Shown piece by piece: positions 11,783-24,738 of a stretch of 64,000 bases of DNA. The stretch lies in the NCBI GenBank assembly GCA_009823395.1, contig CM020501.1, forward strand, positions 17,425,861 to 17,489,860, in the 5' to 3' direction. The DNA comes from Thamnaconus septentrionalis (lineage: Eukaryota; Chordata; Actinopteri; Tetraodontiformes; Monacanthidae). The notes beneath the pieces are model-generated. The model was not told the origin of the DNA, did no database searches, and saw nothing but the letters and a program-made list of their open reading frames with translations. Every line of letters starts with the position of its first letter. Position 1 is the first letter of the stretch. The position numbers and the translations under genes are program-made.

Positions 11783-13671
11783 ATGTAGACTGTCTTGGCT
11801 TGCAACCATGAAATATTGAAAGGTTATTATAGGCCTCTGCATTTTAAGGAAATTCAGATTGGTATTGAGTAACAATCAGGAGGATGGAGGCCCCCCACCC
11901 ACCCACCACCTGCCAACATTGACGGGTATTTCACACACTGCAGACAGGCAAATAAACAGACAGACAGACAGTCAGTCAGTCAGACAGACAGTGCACCCCG
12001 CCCCCGCCCCCCCACCCCTCCCAGTGGAAAAACTCCGGCCTCTCCGAAGGAATGAGGCTGATTTTCCCAGAGCTTCACAGACACACATAAACAAAAAACC
12101 GTCTCGTGTAACAAAACACAGACGTGTCTGGTCTGTGGCAATAGGCCTCCGCAAGCAGCTCTGTGCTGCGCGTTTTCCTTTTGTCAGCTGCACAAATGAT
12201 GAATAATCACACACTTTTTTTTCTCTCTTTATTATTTTGCTTGTTTTTTTTCTCGCGCCGAGGCAGCTCCTCTCCTCCTCCAGCTCCGTGTCCCGCGGCC
12301 GACCTGAGATCCGAGGAATGAGATGTCGATAATTTCCCCGCAGCCTTTTTTTTCCCTCCTCCTCCTCCTCTCCTCCTCCACCACCTCCTCCTACTCTTGT
12401 TCTTGTTCTTGTCTTGTCTTGCCGCCTGTTGTTTTTGCGGCTCCAGGAGCCTTGAGAGGTGATCTCATCGGCACCTCGCTCCTCCGGCACCCGCTCCCAA
12501 AACAACGTTGTATTTATCTGAGCGAAAATAGCCGCCTCAGCCTGGAAAAACCCGAGTCAAGACAAACAGAAATAGGCCGAGAGTTTCCAAGGAAGCCGGT
12601 CTGGAGGCTGGAGGTGATGCGTGTGACTGACAACAGCCATTAGGGCAGCGGAACAAAGGGCTGCATTTTTAGGGCTGCGAGCCGGTGGTTACGGGCAGAT
12701 TTAATAAAAAGCTATTATTACCCCGGCGAAGGGTCCACCTGTGTTACCCCGACACAAAGCGAAGCGGTGGAGGGAACAACGGCAGCTGCAGAAAACGGGA
12801 CTGTTTAAAAGTGGAGGCTGACGTCTTCGATTGACACTAATTACACACGTGTCCTCGCCGTATCTTTTTAATACCCTGTAATGTGACACTTGGGCTCCAT
12901 TCAGACTTTATGACATGCAATTTTGCATCATTTGTTGCATGAAACGCTTTTAAATCCAAACAGTAAATATTCCTTGTTTACTGCTACGTGTTAGATTGCA
13001 GAGGGGCCTGTTGATGTTTTCAGCCAAAACTGAAATTGTTACCAAGGTCTTTTTTTTTTTGCTGACAAACTTGGCTCGGGCCTCTAAATATTTACTCTTT
13101 TTGGAGGAGCCCCAAACTCATAATTATATATACCCCCCCCCCTCCCCAACGTGTTTCAGCAGTGCGGCTATAACCACAGCGCTGCAGCGCTCTGCAAGAT
13201 TGCAGCACCACTCTGCAGGGTATTTTGTTCCTTTTTAAGTATGTCATTAAAGTAAGAAGAACCATCATACAGTTTCATTTGGAGCTCAGCTGCATGTTTC
13301 TGCGAGGTGTTGGTGTAAATTGTTTCTGCTCCCTCGAGGTTCAAATGCAGCCAAGCAGCACCAAGTCAACAAGGTTGGACTCCAAAACTAACACCTTAAG
13401 CGAAAGCTTAGTTTTTGGTAATTCATATGTTTCTTCTTTTAAACATTTGATATTTCGAGTTTTACAGGTAGTTTGACCAGCATGTTTGTAACCCAACGTT
13501 TACGGCTAAACGACGCTAGGATAACTGTGCAAAGCTGCTGAATTGCTGACATCCCATAATGTCAAGTCTGCCCATCTTGCAAACCTCCAATAGAAAGAAT
13601 TTTAATCCACTCTTAGATCCGAGGCAGGAGAAGAGGAAGAAGGGCCTCCAGCCACGAAAGAAGAAGAAGAA

Positions 13672-13815
13672 ATACAGGAAGTGACTGTGATCCCAATGGC
13701 TACAACAGAGATTAGCATGAATGACGCTATAGTGACGCTTTTATCAGAACTGGAAGACATTCTCACATTAAAAACATCACAATGGAAAAAAGATGTTGTT
13801 TCATTTCTTCACATC
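13672..13815 (+). mobile_element. helicase-type repeat family B, copy 1 (broken)
   Basis: An AGGAAGTGACTGTGA lead is followed by an ATG frame reading MNDAIVTLLSELEDILTLK, then KKDVVSFLHIL. The same lead and frame recur near 14.85 kb and 61.8 kb. The pattern (SELEDVFTLK, a short spacer, then a GKDVFA-like block) resembles the N-terminal part of RecQ-type helicase genes amplified in fish genomes, just before the Walker A motif. The Walker A glycine-lysine is not intact here, so this is a dead fragment. Confidence 0.4.
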
Positions 13816-14149
13816 CTTTGGCAGGAGGGACATTCTTGAACAAACCTCCCCTTCCAAATGTTCCCAAGTTTTTCTTTCTTTCCAATTTTCAAACATTTTA
13901 CAGAAGGATATGCGAAATAAATCCAACACATTTGGAGGACACTTCTTCAACATCCAATTCTCACATTTTGCAAACAGACATGAGACTGTTGGCACTCCGA
14001 AGGTGACAAAATGTTTGTTGGTTTTGTCTTTGCCTTAGAGATGACGTGTTTTCACCTCTTCTTCTGAGCGCTGTTGACCCACAGAAACCGCTTTCAGGAG
14101 TTTTTTTCCACTGGCTCTGCCCAGTTAATTATGCGTTTCCATTAGCAGC

Positions 14150-14196
14150 TTTACCAGCCACACCTGAGGCGAAAAACCTCAGGTGCGGCTGGTAAA
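14150..14196. repeat. 20-bp inverted repeat (hairpin), 7-nt loop
   Basis: The arms at 14150-14169 and 14177-14196 are complementary at 19 of 20 positions, separated by the loop CGAAAAA. The stem includes the E-box-like CACCTGAGG/CCTCAGGTG. It could be a folded transposon end, a bound regulatory palindrome, or a structured transcript. Confidence 0.85.
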
Positions 14197-14489
14197 AGCC
14201 GGCCTGGTCACTTCTTAAGTGGGAAGACTGAGAACCACTGCAACCTGTATTTCATACATACAAAAAGATGTTGCACTTTTTAAAAAAAAAATATATATAT
14301 TTTTCCTTTAAACTGTAGACATAACTACTTGTACATATATATATATATTTATTCATTTTTATTTACGGGGATTGGCTTGAGAATTCACACATCCACCTTT
14401 GAATAAACCAGTCTTTTCAGTCCGTCATCTGTAACCAGTGGAAAAAATATTAATCGTCACTAATCAGCTTCCTGTTGTTTTCACAAAAA

Positions 14490-14925
14490 GCAGGGAGTGA
14501 CTGCGGCGAGTTGACACTGAACCTGAACCGGTCAAAAAAAGAGGAAACGCAGGGAGTGACTTTGAGGCTAACTGCTGCCAAACAGATTAGTGTTGCCGTT
14601 AACAAGTAGCAGTGGAATTTAATCACAAGGGAAAAAATGACACAAAGGGCTTCTCTGGGTAGAAACCGTGTTTTACCCCTGAGTTTGACTTTCTCAAGAG
14701 TTTCCTCAGACACTGAGGAAGCTTATGGTTCACGTTGGCGTGTTGACAGCGACAATGTTCCTGCGAAGCTGCGAGGAAGCAATCAGTTATTTAAGTTGTA
14801 AAACAAAATCGGCAACTTCCTGCATAAAAGGCAGGAAGTGACTGAGAGCCTAGCTGCTGCTAAAGACATTAGCATGAACCCGTCTGTAGAGGCACTTTAG
14901 TCAGAGCTGAAAACCGTTTTGCTGT
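14490..14925 (+). mobile_element. helicase-type repeat family B, copies 2-3 (broken)
   Basis: The lead motif GCAGGGAGTGACT occurs at about 14,490 and again at about 14,550 with GAGGCTAACTGCTGCCAAACAG. A fuller copy at 14,830-14,925 has the ATG frame (MNPSVEAL) interrupted by TAG before SELKTVL. All are degenerate. See the copies at 13.7 kb and 61.8 kb. Confidence 0.4.
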
Positions 14926-15821
14926 ATCACCCCAAACTGGCCTTTTGAACAATAGAAAGCCTCAAGCAGTCACCAACTATCTCAGATGGCAGTAAAAACA
15001 GCGTATCTGTGTACTTGTTATTCCAAATGTTGCCTGTCCACGTTCCAAACACTTTCCGTGAGCTCTTCAGCGGGCGGATACGTGAGATTAATTCAAATAA
15101 TCCATGAAATGCTCCGTCGAGGCTGCCAGCATTTACTCAGAAGCAGCAGGTTAGACCGGATCAGGAGCGACGGGCAAAGAAACGTGCTCTGTGTCCTTCC
15201 GTCTCCCACCCTTCGGCTAAAGGTGAGCGGCTTCCTTTGGCTGCCGCTGAAAAATAATGAGCAGAAATGAGTTTTGAGCAGATGACACACTTTCAGCGAG
15301 TTTGTCCTGTTGTAATGGAAACAGAAAATCCCTGAAGTGCTGTGCCACAGTCGAGTCAAACCAAGTCTCGCCACTCCTGGACATGTGTATGGAAAAGTTG
15401 TGTGTGTGTGTGTGTGTGTGTACGAGGCTTAGTCTGTCCAGATGGTGCTGGGATTCATTTGGACTACCTGGCCTCATGTAGAGACTGGAAGAAAAACACG
15501 CGCAAGCAAACAGACAAAAACCACAAACCTCCACACAGATTGAAAAATATTGATCCCGCTGCACTCTGCCAAGAGAGGAGGCAGAGTGGGGGAGGCTGGG
15601 AGGAGGGGTTGGCGGGGAAGGACGTGGAGGCTTGAGAATTAGAACCACATTCCACTTCCCGTAATTCGGGCAGGAGGAGGCGTGAGTCAGCGCAGCAGTT
15701 TGAAACGGGCCCTTTTTAGTTTCAGACGCGTCGTCTTTGAACGTCTCCCGCAGGAGATTTAAAAACCTCCGCGTGTCCTGAGTGTTGCCGCCGTCGGTGC
15801 CGGGTCTCGGACACAAGCACG

Positions 15822-15852
<31 letters not shown>

Positions 15853-16474
15853 GTACAAAATCCCAGTCTGAAGTTATTTGTTCAGACTTGAACGAGTCAC
15901 TGACTGCCTGTCAGACATGACGGTCGGTCTGAAGGACATCCTCACTTTCATCTGAGCAGTTCAGCAGCAGGTCAAAGACTCAACACTCCCTTTGTGTGTG
16001 TGTGTGTTTGTGTGTGCCTTTGGATTAAAGTTCTTTCGAGTAAATCCCCCTTTTCGATTGATTGGCTTCCACTCTTAAACATGTTAGGCACACACCAAAC
16101 CTCAAAGTGACACACGCGCGAGCACATACACACAGACACACACAGAAACACCAATCATGAAAATGCCACACACAAAATCAGAGCAGAGAGCGCTTGCAAT
16201 AAAGCTCCATCTCCACCCTCACAATAATGCCAGGAAAAATATTTGACCATAAAGTCAAATTGCAAAAACACCATTTGTGGGAACCCTTCAGTCTCTCTTT
16301 TCATCTTTCCCGTCAGTGCAGACAAACCCCCACCCCCAAACTCTCCATCCCCCACAACCCCAATTCTGGGGGAGAAAAAACATTTCAGACATAACACACC
16401 CCAAGAAACGAGGAGGGTTTTCCATTTGGGCTCACAGGCGGCGGCCTGAGTCACAAGGCAGCGGGCCCAAGTTT

Positions 16475-16475
16475 G

Positions 16476-16513
<38 letters not shown>
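16475..16513. repeat. (AC)n microsatellite
   Basis: A perfect dinucleotide run of about 40 bp. Other short (CA) runs occur at 15,826-15,850, 17,100-17,125 and 17,214-17,250. Confidence 0.95.
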
Positions 16514-16515
<2 letters not shown>

Positions 16516-16704
16516 CACACGCGGCACTACAAGGAGGAGTCGGCGGTGACTGGTTGCGATCAGCTTCCCTGCTGGTGGCTCTGACTCACTCTGAAGTTCA
16601 GGTGGACCAGTTAGAGCTCCAGCCTGTTCACACTTTACTTGTGGCCCCATTAGTGAGTGCAGGATCACATGGTATGGACCAGCTGGCTCAGAGGTTGGCT
16701 GTGC

Positions 16705-16745
16705 AGGCAGACAGACAGACAGATAGATAGATAGATTGATTGATT
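16705..16745. repeat. compound tetranucleotide (GACA)(GATA)(GATT)
   Basis: Three related tetranucleotides succeed one another and then run into TTGTTTATTGGC, a phrase often seen at the ends of fish retrotransposons. This suggests the array grew from a retrotransposon tail (inference). Confidence 0.85.
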
Positions 16746-17439
16746 TGTTTATTGGCTGAAATATTTCTTTTGAATATGTAAAGAACAATACAAGGAGAAA
16801 AACAGTCAGAGCAAAAACAATATGGACAAGATGACACAAAAGGACAAAGACATGAGAGTTTGTGTCAGTTATGAAAGTTGTTGTTTTTTTTGTTTTTTGA
16901 CTGTTTTTGTCTACGGATGCGAATAGTCCAAAATTAATTGCAGTTAGAAGATTTAACTTTTGGATTCAGCCTTGACTCATCGGTGGGGAGCGTTCAGGGC
17001 TGGGCAGCTCCGCAGGACAAACAAACACACACACACAGAAACACGCATGAAAATACGGCTGTTAGTATGCACACAAAATTCTTTCATGCAGACAAAACAC
17101 AACACACACACACACGCACACACACCCACGCCCACACTCGACTTCGTCTTGAACGCACACTCGCTGCCCTGGCTGTGCACCCAGGGGGACAGCAGTGACT
17201 AAGAGCGAGTCATACACACACACACGCGCAAACACACACACACACACACGCAAACAGTTGCCCAAATGCTCAAAGTGTGGCAAACTTTATTGGTTGCAGC
17301 CTCTTCAGCTCCCATGCAGCAGCGACTCAGTCGAGCTCAACTCAACACAAAGGTGAAACAAAACTCTCGGGCCAAGATTCAACAAACGGAATCCAGAGAT
17401 TATTGACTAGGTGAGGTCATGTGACCATTTGCCACGCTT

Positions 17440-18010
17440 TATTATTAAACCCCGGCACTAATTAATCCCGCAAATGATCGTGAGCCATAAAAAAACGTGA
17501 CGCCGCGTGGCTTAAGTCGACATTGATCTCGGTGCCGAGTCAAGTCGGCGCGCTGAGGATTAGCACGCAAATATTGTTGGTGGTGTCAAGATGAATTTAT
17601 GTGATCCGCTCGCCCTGCGAACCTCCCTATAGGACTCCTGGCACCTGTTATCACCCGCTGGGGAGGGGGTTGTGCGAGCCGATCGGGTCACAGTGCTCCC
17701 TCCTCCTCCTCCTCCTTCTCCTCCTCTTCCTCAGCTCATCGGGATGAACGGCCACAGATGTGGGGATGAGATTAGCGCCGGCTAACCGGAGCGCCGCTCA
17801 CTCCTCGGAAAGGTTGCGGATGCCTCGGAGGCTCCGACTGGGAGGAGGAGCAGGGATTTTTGGCTGAGTTCTCCCTCATCCCCCTCCTCCTCCTCCTCTC
17901 TGTCCTCATGTGGAACCATTAATCAGAGGCAACATGAAGTCATCACTCCCTCGTGGGATTTTACTGCCTGTAAAAATAAACCGGCAGGCAGAGCCGCTAA
18001 TGCCGCCTAT
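17440..18010. promoter_or_regulatory. candidate developmental enhancer block
   Basis: This is complex, non-repetitive sequence with CpGs, TAATTA/ATTAAT homeobox cores (about 17,460 and 17,920), GCAAAT and TATCACC motifs and TCC-rich tracts, with no long conserved frame. Composition alone suggests a conserved non-coding element. Conservation cannot be tested here. Confidence 0.25.
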
Positions 18011-18350
18011 ATCACGACCTAACAAGCTTTCGGGAGTCTGTCCTTCTTTTTTTGTATTTTCTTTTTTTGGGGGTGTCGGGGGTGGGGTGTTTGGTTCTGT
18101 GAGTACTTTTTTATGTGGGGAATGAAAGGCCGGTTTTTCGAGACGGTCGGACTCATGCTGATAAGATGTAGTGATTGGAACAGACAGCGATCCACCAGTG
18201 AAGGAGCCGAGAGGAACAGAGGACGGAGCAGATGGGTGTTTGGCTGTATCTTCTGGCTCCTGAGGGCCGTATGACAACACAGCCCTTTTATATATCTTTG
18301 ATTTTTGTTCTTTTTGTTGTTGTTGTTTTTTTTTAAACCCACAGCATCAT

Positions 18351-18560
18351 ATGATTATAAAACACTCCATAGGTCTCTAGAAAATAGCACATTTACCCAT
18401 CTGTTTTCAGCCTCCTTCAAAAGGGCACCATTTTAGCTTCCTGCTAATAGTTGCTAATTTGTTCGACCTTCCACATGTTTGGAAGGGGACCAGAACACAG
18501 TGGTCTCAGTCTAACCTGGGGGAGAGATCAGTGACCCGGTCATACACTCTGCATTCTGCT
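18351..18560 (+). repeat. dispersed repeat family A, copy 2
   Basis: The landmarks are ACTCCATAGGTCTCTAGAAAA, ATCTGTTTTCAGCCTCCTTCAAAAG, TTTTAGCTTCCTGCTAA and CTTCCACATGTTTGGAAG, in the family order. A non-autonomous repeat of unknown class. Confidence 0.55.
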
Positions 18561-18610
18561 GCCACAGAATTTTTTTCAATATATTTTCGGTATTTCTGAG
18601 AGTGTCAAAC

Positions 18611-19045
18611 ATAATAATAATAATGAATTTTATTTATATTGCACTTTACATTAAGACATCTCAAAGTGCTACAAGAAGCATAAAACCTAATATAGACAAA
18701 GAGCAAAGAGACATAAAAAACATAAAACCCGATGGAAGCCATAGTTAGTAAAAAAAAAAACAAACACACAACCCGAGCAATGAGACATAAAAAAGGCTTA
18801 GGAAAGGCCTTTGTGAAAAGGCTGCGCTTGAAAGTGTCCGCAGACTGTGGTGCTCTCAGATGGTCTGGGAGAGCATTCCACAGCCGGAGAGCAGCCGAGC
18901 AAAAGTCTCAATCACCCATGCTGTGAAGTTCGTTCTGGGGGCTTTAAGGAGGTTTGCAGTGCTAGAGCCGAGGGTGCGGGAGGAGGTCTGGGTGACGAGC
19001 AGTTCCTTAAGGTAGTCTGGGGCATTTCCATATACACACTGGTGG
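18611..19045 (-). mobile_element. 3' fragment of an L2/Rex-type LINE
   Basis: Read on the minus strand, an interrupted frame (about 19,041 to 18,856) gives CVYGNAPDYLKELL, then SRTLGSSTANLLKAPR, then a degraded block matching the 'AVAAPRLWNSLP' region at the end of fish L2-like reverse-transcriptase ORFs. This is followed by the typical GCACTTTGAG...AATATAAATAAAAT terminus and an ATT-rich tail at 18,611-18,624. Frameshifts and stops make it inactive. The rest of the element is missing, the usual 5' truncation. Confidence 0.75.
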
Positions 19046-19124
19046 GTGTGTATACATTGTTTATTACTCTTCAACAGCATTTTCATGGGGATTTAAAAAC
19101 CCCATATTCAAGCCAGGCTGTTAC

Positions 19125-19295
19125 CTCTGATCAGCCTCATACAATTAACTACATACCACACTCAGCAGGTCTCCAGAAAACAGCCTATTTAGCCCTCTGT
19201 TTACAGCCTCCTTCAAAAGCGTTCAATTTCAGCTTCCTAATAAAACTGATGAACTTTTACGTGTTTAGAATGGGACAAAAAGAAAACATATTTGA
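19125..19295 (+). repeat. dispersed repeat family A, copy 3
   Basis: The landmarks are GCAGGTCTCCAGAAAACAGC, TTAGCCCTCTGTTTACAGCC, CCTTCAAAAG and TTTCAGCTTCCTAATAAAACTGATG. It lies just beyond the minus-strand LINE fragment. Confidence 0.6.
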
Positions 19296-19299
19296 GGTG

Positions 19300-22200
19300 G
19301 CAATCGTGAGACAATCCCCTTTGTGACATCAAAAAAGGTCAAGCGTTGTCAAGTGAAAAGTGGGGAGGGACTTTTTTCACTGATGGGACGGTGACAAAGC
19401 TCAACATTAGAAGAGGAAACGTTTCTCTCTTTTTTAGTACAAAACGGGCCTATTGGAGTTGATTAACAGGGATAATTGGAATGAGCAAAAATCAATAAGC
19501 AAAGAAGGAGCGGAGAGGAGAAGAGATGAGAGGAGAGGAGTGGAGAGGACAGATGGATGGATGGATGGATGCTATAACAGAGACTGGGGAGGTGAGAGAG
19601 GGCGGTGAGCTGGCATGGGCTCCGCGAGCAAATGTATGCGTCATCGAAGCTATTCCAAGATGCACAAATGCTCTCTCCTTCGCTCTGACACGCACACACG
19701 CGCACAGGCACTTTATTAGGGCTGTTTCCCTGACAACAGCATAGTATTTTCTAGGATCATTGGTGTCGCCCTGTTTGTTTGTGCGATTTTGACCCGGCTG
19801 CTAAAAGCTCGTTAGTGAAGTTAGTTATTCCACGGCCACCTGATGAGTTTTTTTTTTTTTTATTTCTCTGAATCATGCTATCACATTTAATTAGATCTCC
19901 TGGAAACAACATCTAATCAAAGGGAAGGTGTGAAGCAAAGGCGACGGTAGCACACCTGGAGAGTTTTTTTTTTCCTTTTTCCCCAAAGACCCTCAGACGG
20001 CGGCGAGAGATTCTAATTTGCTTTGCAACACAAGTCACATCATTTCCCCCCCGACGTGTCAAAGTCTGTTCTCAACTTGGCAAATTGCTTAGAATTTTCA
20101 TTGACGTCAGTCCATGACTGAGGCAATGCCGCACTAGCCGCAAATCTTGATGGATTTCCCAACGTCAGGATGCACTTCCTCTGACAGGCGCCGCCACTCG
20201 AGTTCACCTCGCTAGTTTCCACTGTTGACACGCATCTGGGGCAGGAGAGTGAGACTGGTGAGACTTGGGGCTTTTGCAGGCTCTATTTGTCATCTACTAA
20301 GATGCCTGTGATTGACAACAGGGGCACAAGCTCAGGTCACAATGAAGCAAAGCAAAACGTGACAAAGCTCGCAGAAATAGACCATGACTGAAATGAACCA
20401 GTTGTGGTTGTATTCCCCCTCCGCTGCACTTTGCTCTTGCAGACACGTGCCGCAGTCGCAGTTGCAGTCAAGCGAAAGAGCAGCTCGTGCAGCAGGACAG
20501 GACAGAACGTTTAGCGTGTAGCTTTTCTAGCATTTTGTACACCTTAGCCGATGAATTCCAATGGTTTGCAGCGACAGTGCTGCAGCTTTAGATCACTGTG
20601 ATCCCGTAGAGGTCGGAGTTCTGCTGTCCCTCTGACCATAAAAAGCACGTAAAACTGGACAATGTCAGGGCATTTGACTATTAATGTGCTGCATTGATTC
20701 AGGATTATGTGCACTGGGAGGAAGAGAGCAAAAACTTTAGTTACTTTGGCTTGCCAGGAAATTCTCCTTCCCTTTTTTTAAATCCAAAATTAGTCAAGGG
20801 CTGCTTTTAGGAAACATGTATATTGTGGCTTTTGACACACACACACACACACACACTCAAATACTGATACACACCAAATGAGTCCCGAGCAGGTCTGCAC
20901 ATTTCTACGCAGCGCACACTCATACCTGATAGACCCTACACTGCTCTGTTACAGGAAATCAACACTTCCTGCAGAGCTGCGGATGTGGATGTGGGCTTTG
21001 TAACTCAGCAGGTTTTCAGAGCAATATGAATGAGAGCTTCTGTCACTGCGGACCACAGTCTCACTCGTTGCACTTTTGAAGTTATATAATCTGCGGTAAT
21101 CTTGTAAGCTTTTTTTTTTTATGTGTGTGTGCTTGTTTGTGTGAAATGCTCTGATGAATGGAGGATCCTCCAAGCTTGCATTGAGGGCCACAATTGCATA
21201 TTTGTTCCCCTGAAAGTAGAGTTGCCACCCGTCCCGTTTTTCCCAGAATTGTTCTCTTTTTTCACCACCTGTCCCGGGAAAAATAAAGTCTCTCCCGGGA
21301 CACAATTTGTCCCGTTCTTTAGGGAAAATGACAAAACCTCATTTGATTTCCGTCTGTGGTGTAGATAGGGTTGCCAACCCTCCCGTAAAATACGCGATTG
21401 TCCCATATTTGGCAACTAAAAAACCTGTCCCGTAATGAACCGATACGGGACGCACTTCACTTTGTCCCGTATATTCCGGGGACGCCCCACATTCTAAACT
21501 GATAAATAATTACTGTATTATAATCTAAAGTACAAACAACTACTGCAGCAGTTCAGACTTCTGAATACAATGCATGACTCAAATAAACATTAAGTTATTG
21601 GTAAAATTATTAGGTATAAGCCAAATCTGTGACAATTCAGCACATTTCAGATTTGCCATGTCAGATGCATTTCATGCATCATCATGAATGACTGCTGTAC
21701 TAAACCAGCCATGACAAAAACCCTGTTATACAAGCGCAGTGTTTTCACATATCATGAATTTGTTTGTCTTGTAGCGTATCCAATTGTGCACTGCTGTTTC
21801 ACACTTTGAGGAAGTGGTGACGGCTAACACTAGCTGACCGTACATCTAGCTCTTCAACAAAAAAAAACAAAACACAATGCAACACAACAAAATAAATCCC
21901 CAAGGCAAGGCAGTTTATCCACACATAAACAAAACACACACCGCAACGTCAAAGGCTGGTGGAAAATTTGCAGCCGTAGCTTGGAGCCGGTTAGCTCGCT
22001 AGCGGACACTGACGGTAGCTAGCAGGCTAACGATAGAAAAAAACGGCAATAGTAGTCCTCAGTTTCAACATTTGAACTGTCAAATGCTGAATATGGCGAC
22101 GTTGCACACAAAATGTTTTGCTTGCTTTGATTGCAGTGCATTACACTGCATTTCTGCACACTTGTCTGTGCGAACAAACTTTTCAGTTTCTGCTAGTGTG

Positions 22201-23240
22201 TAATTTTCTTTTTTCGTTTTAAAATGCATATCACAGCAGGGTTTGGCATATGCAAAACAGCAGGGTGTGTACTTGCATGTGTGTTCTAGTTTTCATCGCA
22301 CTTCGCCATGAAAAGGAAGACTGTATAAACGCTCTTGAGTCTGCGCTTCTTTTTTTTGCTGCTGAGAACTGAGAAGGGTCAAGTGTTGCCCCGGGGTAGA
22401 ATTTTAAATACGCTCGCTTGTGCCAAGAATGTTGACATTCTCACAAAAAAAAACAACAAACCCCTAAAGGCATTCTGTGTGCTCAGCAAAGCGACCGTAA
22501 TGCACATAAGAACGCAGGATGTGTTGGGGGGTGGGGGGGATATGGACAAACAGAGAGAAAGATTGAGAGAAGACGGTTGAAGAACAAAGAGGAAGGTTTT
22601 ATCTAGATTTTTTTTTTATAAGAAAAAAGAAACAAAATGAGATCGTTTTTTTTTTTTTTATGCATGGGCGGGTGGCTAATATCGGCCCCATCTGATTGAG
22701 CGATAACACCCTCCACCTCATTTCTGGGCACTAGACTCCTCTCAGTAATAGCAGACAGCTGGGAGGCACAGAGAGAGAGAGAGAAAAAAAAGCAAAAGTG
22801 CAGTTTAACCGTTTCGTTGCCGGAGTGGTTTGTGGTTGCGTGACTAAAAACCTTTCCCTCTCGGTCTCTAGAAATTAGTTTTCATGTCAATGAGTTCGGA
22901 TGAAAGTGTCGGAAGGCCTCTCCCAGTCACACCCATCTCAACCACCACCTGACACATTGCACACAGCTGCTTTTTTCTTTTTTACTTAAATTTTCTGATT
23001 AATAAAGCGCCGCACCTCCTCCTAATAAAACTTGACATTTTGTTCAGTTCTGTGCGCACATAGTCCACTTTGATCACCGAACACTCTAAATTGGATGTCC
23101 TCCTACCGCCCTGTAATTTCTTTTTGTGTGTGTGTCAGTCATGACTAACAAATGACTTTGCGATTTCCCCTGGTACTGTTTCTTTTCCCCCCTTTTGCTC
23201 TCATGGGAGCGCAAGGGGCAGGACCGCGAGAAGTGCAACT
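19300..23240. other. gene-free stretch
   Basis: No gene is seen. It contains a perfect CRE (TGACGTCA, 20102-20109), a CA run at 20,839-20,857, the repeat-like block at 21,215-21,490, and non-repetitive AT-rich patches with homeobox-type cores near 19,890 and 22,680 that could be enhancers. Confidence 0.55.
21215..21490. mobile_element. degenerate DNA-transposon-like repeat
   Basis: Two diverged copies of the phrase GTTGCCA(C/A)CC(G/C)TCCCGT lie at about 21,221 and 21,368, each followed by repeated TCCCGTATTT/TCCCGGGA words in both orientations. 'Gggttgccaaccgtcccgtaaaat' style ends are common in fish dispersed repeats. No transposase frame and no clear target duplication is visible. Confidence 0.4.
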
Positions 23241-23241
23241 G

Positions 23242-23291
23242 GATAGATAGATAGATAGATAGATAGATAGAATGCCAGATAGATAGATAGC

Positions 23292-23332
<41 letters not shown>

Positions 23333-23366
23333 GTTTGAATGCCAGATAGATAGATAGCTAGATAGC

Positions 23367-23419
<53 letters not shown>

Positions 23420-23484
23420 GTTTGAATGCCAGATAGATAGATAGCTAGATAGCTAGATAGATAGATAGATAGCTTGAATGCCAG
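23242..23484. repeat. (GATA)n array with higher-order units
   Basis: A tetranucleotide array in which the phrase GAATGCCAGATAGATAG recurs (GAATGCCAG at 23270, 23337, 23424 and 23476), spaced by 67, 87 and 52 bp, with GCTAGATAG variants at fixed places after each. The units were therefore duplicated as blocks, not only by slippage of 4 bp. Confidence 0.95.
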
Positions 23485-23824
23485 AAGATTATTTCTACAG
23501 CTCTTTGTGATTCTTGGTTCATGTTTAATTACCAATTTCAGCCACACTAGTTTGATTGGTGACATATCTGTGTGCATTACTTTTAACTGCAAATTAACCA
23601 ATCCGATCTGAGGGAATTTGCTCCTTGTATGACCTGTGAGTCAGTGCAGGAGAAGCACTGACAAGAGACAGACGCAATCAAAATCTCTGTTGTATTAATT
23701 AGCATTTGCATTCGTAACTGTTAGTGATACTGCAACTCACTCTGATTCCGAGCTTTTCCAAGCCGGCGTCGCTTCACGCTCACTCTGGAAGGATCATCTG
23801 CTTCTTCCTCTGATTGGTTGATTC

Positions 23825-23880
23825 GAGACGCCTCTTGGATGTGATTTAGTGCTTTACAAATAAAGATTGAAATTGAATTA
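23825..23880 (+). mobile_element. 3' tail of a retroposon
   Basis: GTGCTTTACAAATAAAGATTGAAATTGAATTA is a characteristic fish LINE/SINE terminus with AATTGAA tail words. Nothing recognisable remains upstream. Confidence 0.45.
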
Positions 23881-24477
23881 GCACTCGGCGATGGGGAATC
23901 ACACAGCTGCCACTTTCGTTCAGTTTGGTTCTGTCTGCAGTGCCGCATGCAACAGATTCCCTGCGTGGCCGTACAGAGATGACGAGAAGTGCGACGTTCG
24001 AGCAGAGTGCAAAGCGAAAGTCAAAAGCGCTCGACACCTTTGGTGGACCTAGTTTGGGCAACACCAGACCATGCGGGACGGTTACGGGAAATCAGAGAGC
24101 AATCGAAATGGCTTTTACTGTGTTGGAAAAAAAATCTTTTTTTTTGCATGAGCGACGCTGTCCCTAACATTTTGCTTATTTTCCATTCAAAGGCAGTTTT
24201 CATGTGGTTTCAAAGTTTCCCATATCCCTCCAGTTCCAGCGGAGCAGCTTTGCACAATTAAAAAAAACAACTCAATATATCTCCAGAAAACAAGGGGATT
24301 TGTTTCCAGAACTGTGCATTCTAGTACACACTTTCTGAAAAAAAGAGCAGGTGAAAGAAGGATGGACTCATTTCTGGAAAGTTCACACCGACACACGTTC
24401 AAAATATCAGTGAATGGAGCACAATACAGTGATTTTCCAAACACACTGTTTATAACAACCCAAATTAGAAATCTGAG

Positions 24478-24479
<2 letters not shown>

Positions 24480-24556
<77 letters not shown>

Positions 24557-24600
24557 GTATATATGTATATATACGTATATATGTATATATATATATACAC
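24480..24600. repeat. (AT)n microsatellite, left flank of the rpsa fragment
   Basis: A perfect (AT) run to about 24,555, then an interrupted run with CG/TG variants to about 24,600. Confidence 0.97.
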
Positions 24601-24611
24601 ACATATAAAAT

Positions 24612-24738
24612 CTTAAAGTTGATGACGTAAATACCATCAGTTCTCCTCCTGTACACGTACTGATCCATCTGGAAGTCCAAGTTGATGTCTCCCAAATGGG
24701 TTCCTGCCGCCAGGAACTTCAGCACATCCTCCTCCTTC

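Noticed and set aside
24187..24616. Frames rich in Ile-Tyr repeats
   Set aside because: Translation of (AT)n. Only the adjacent 43-codon rpsa-like part is meaningful.
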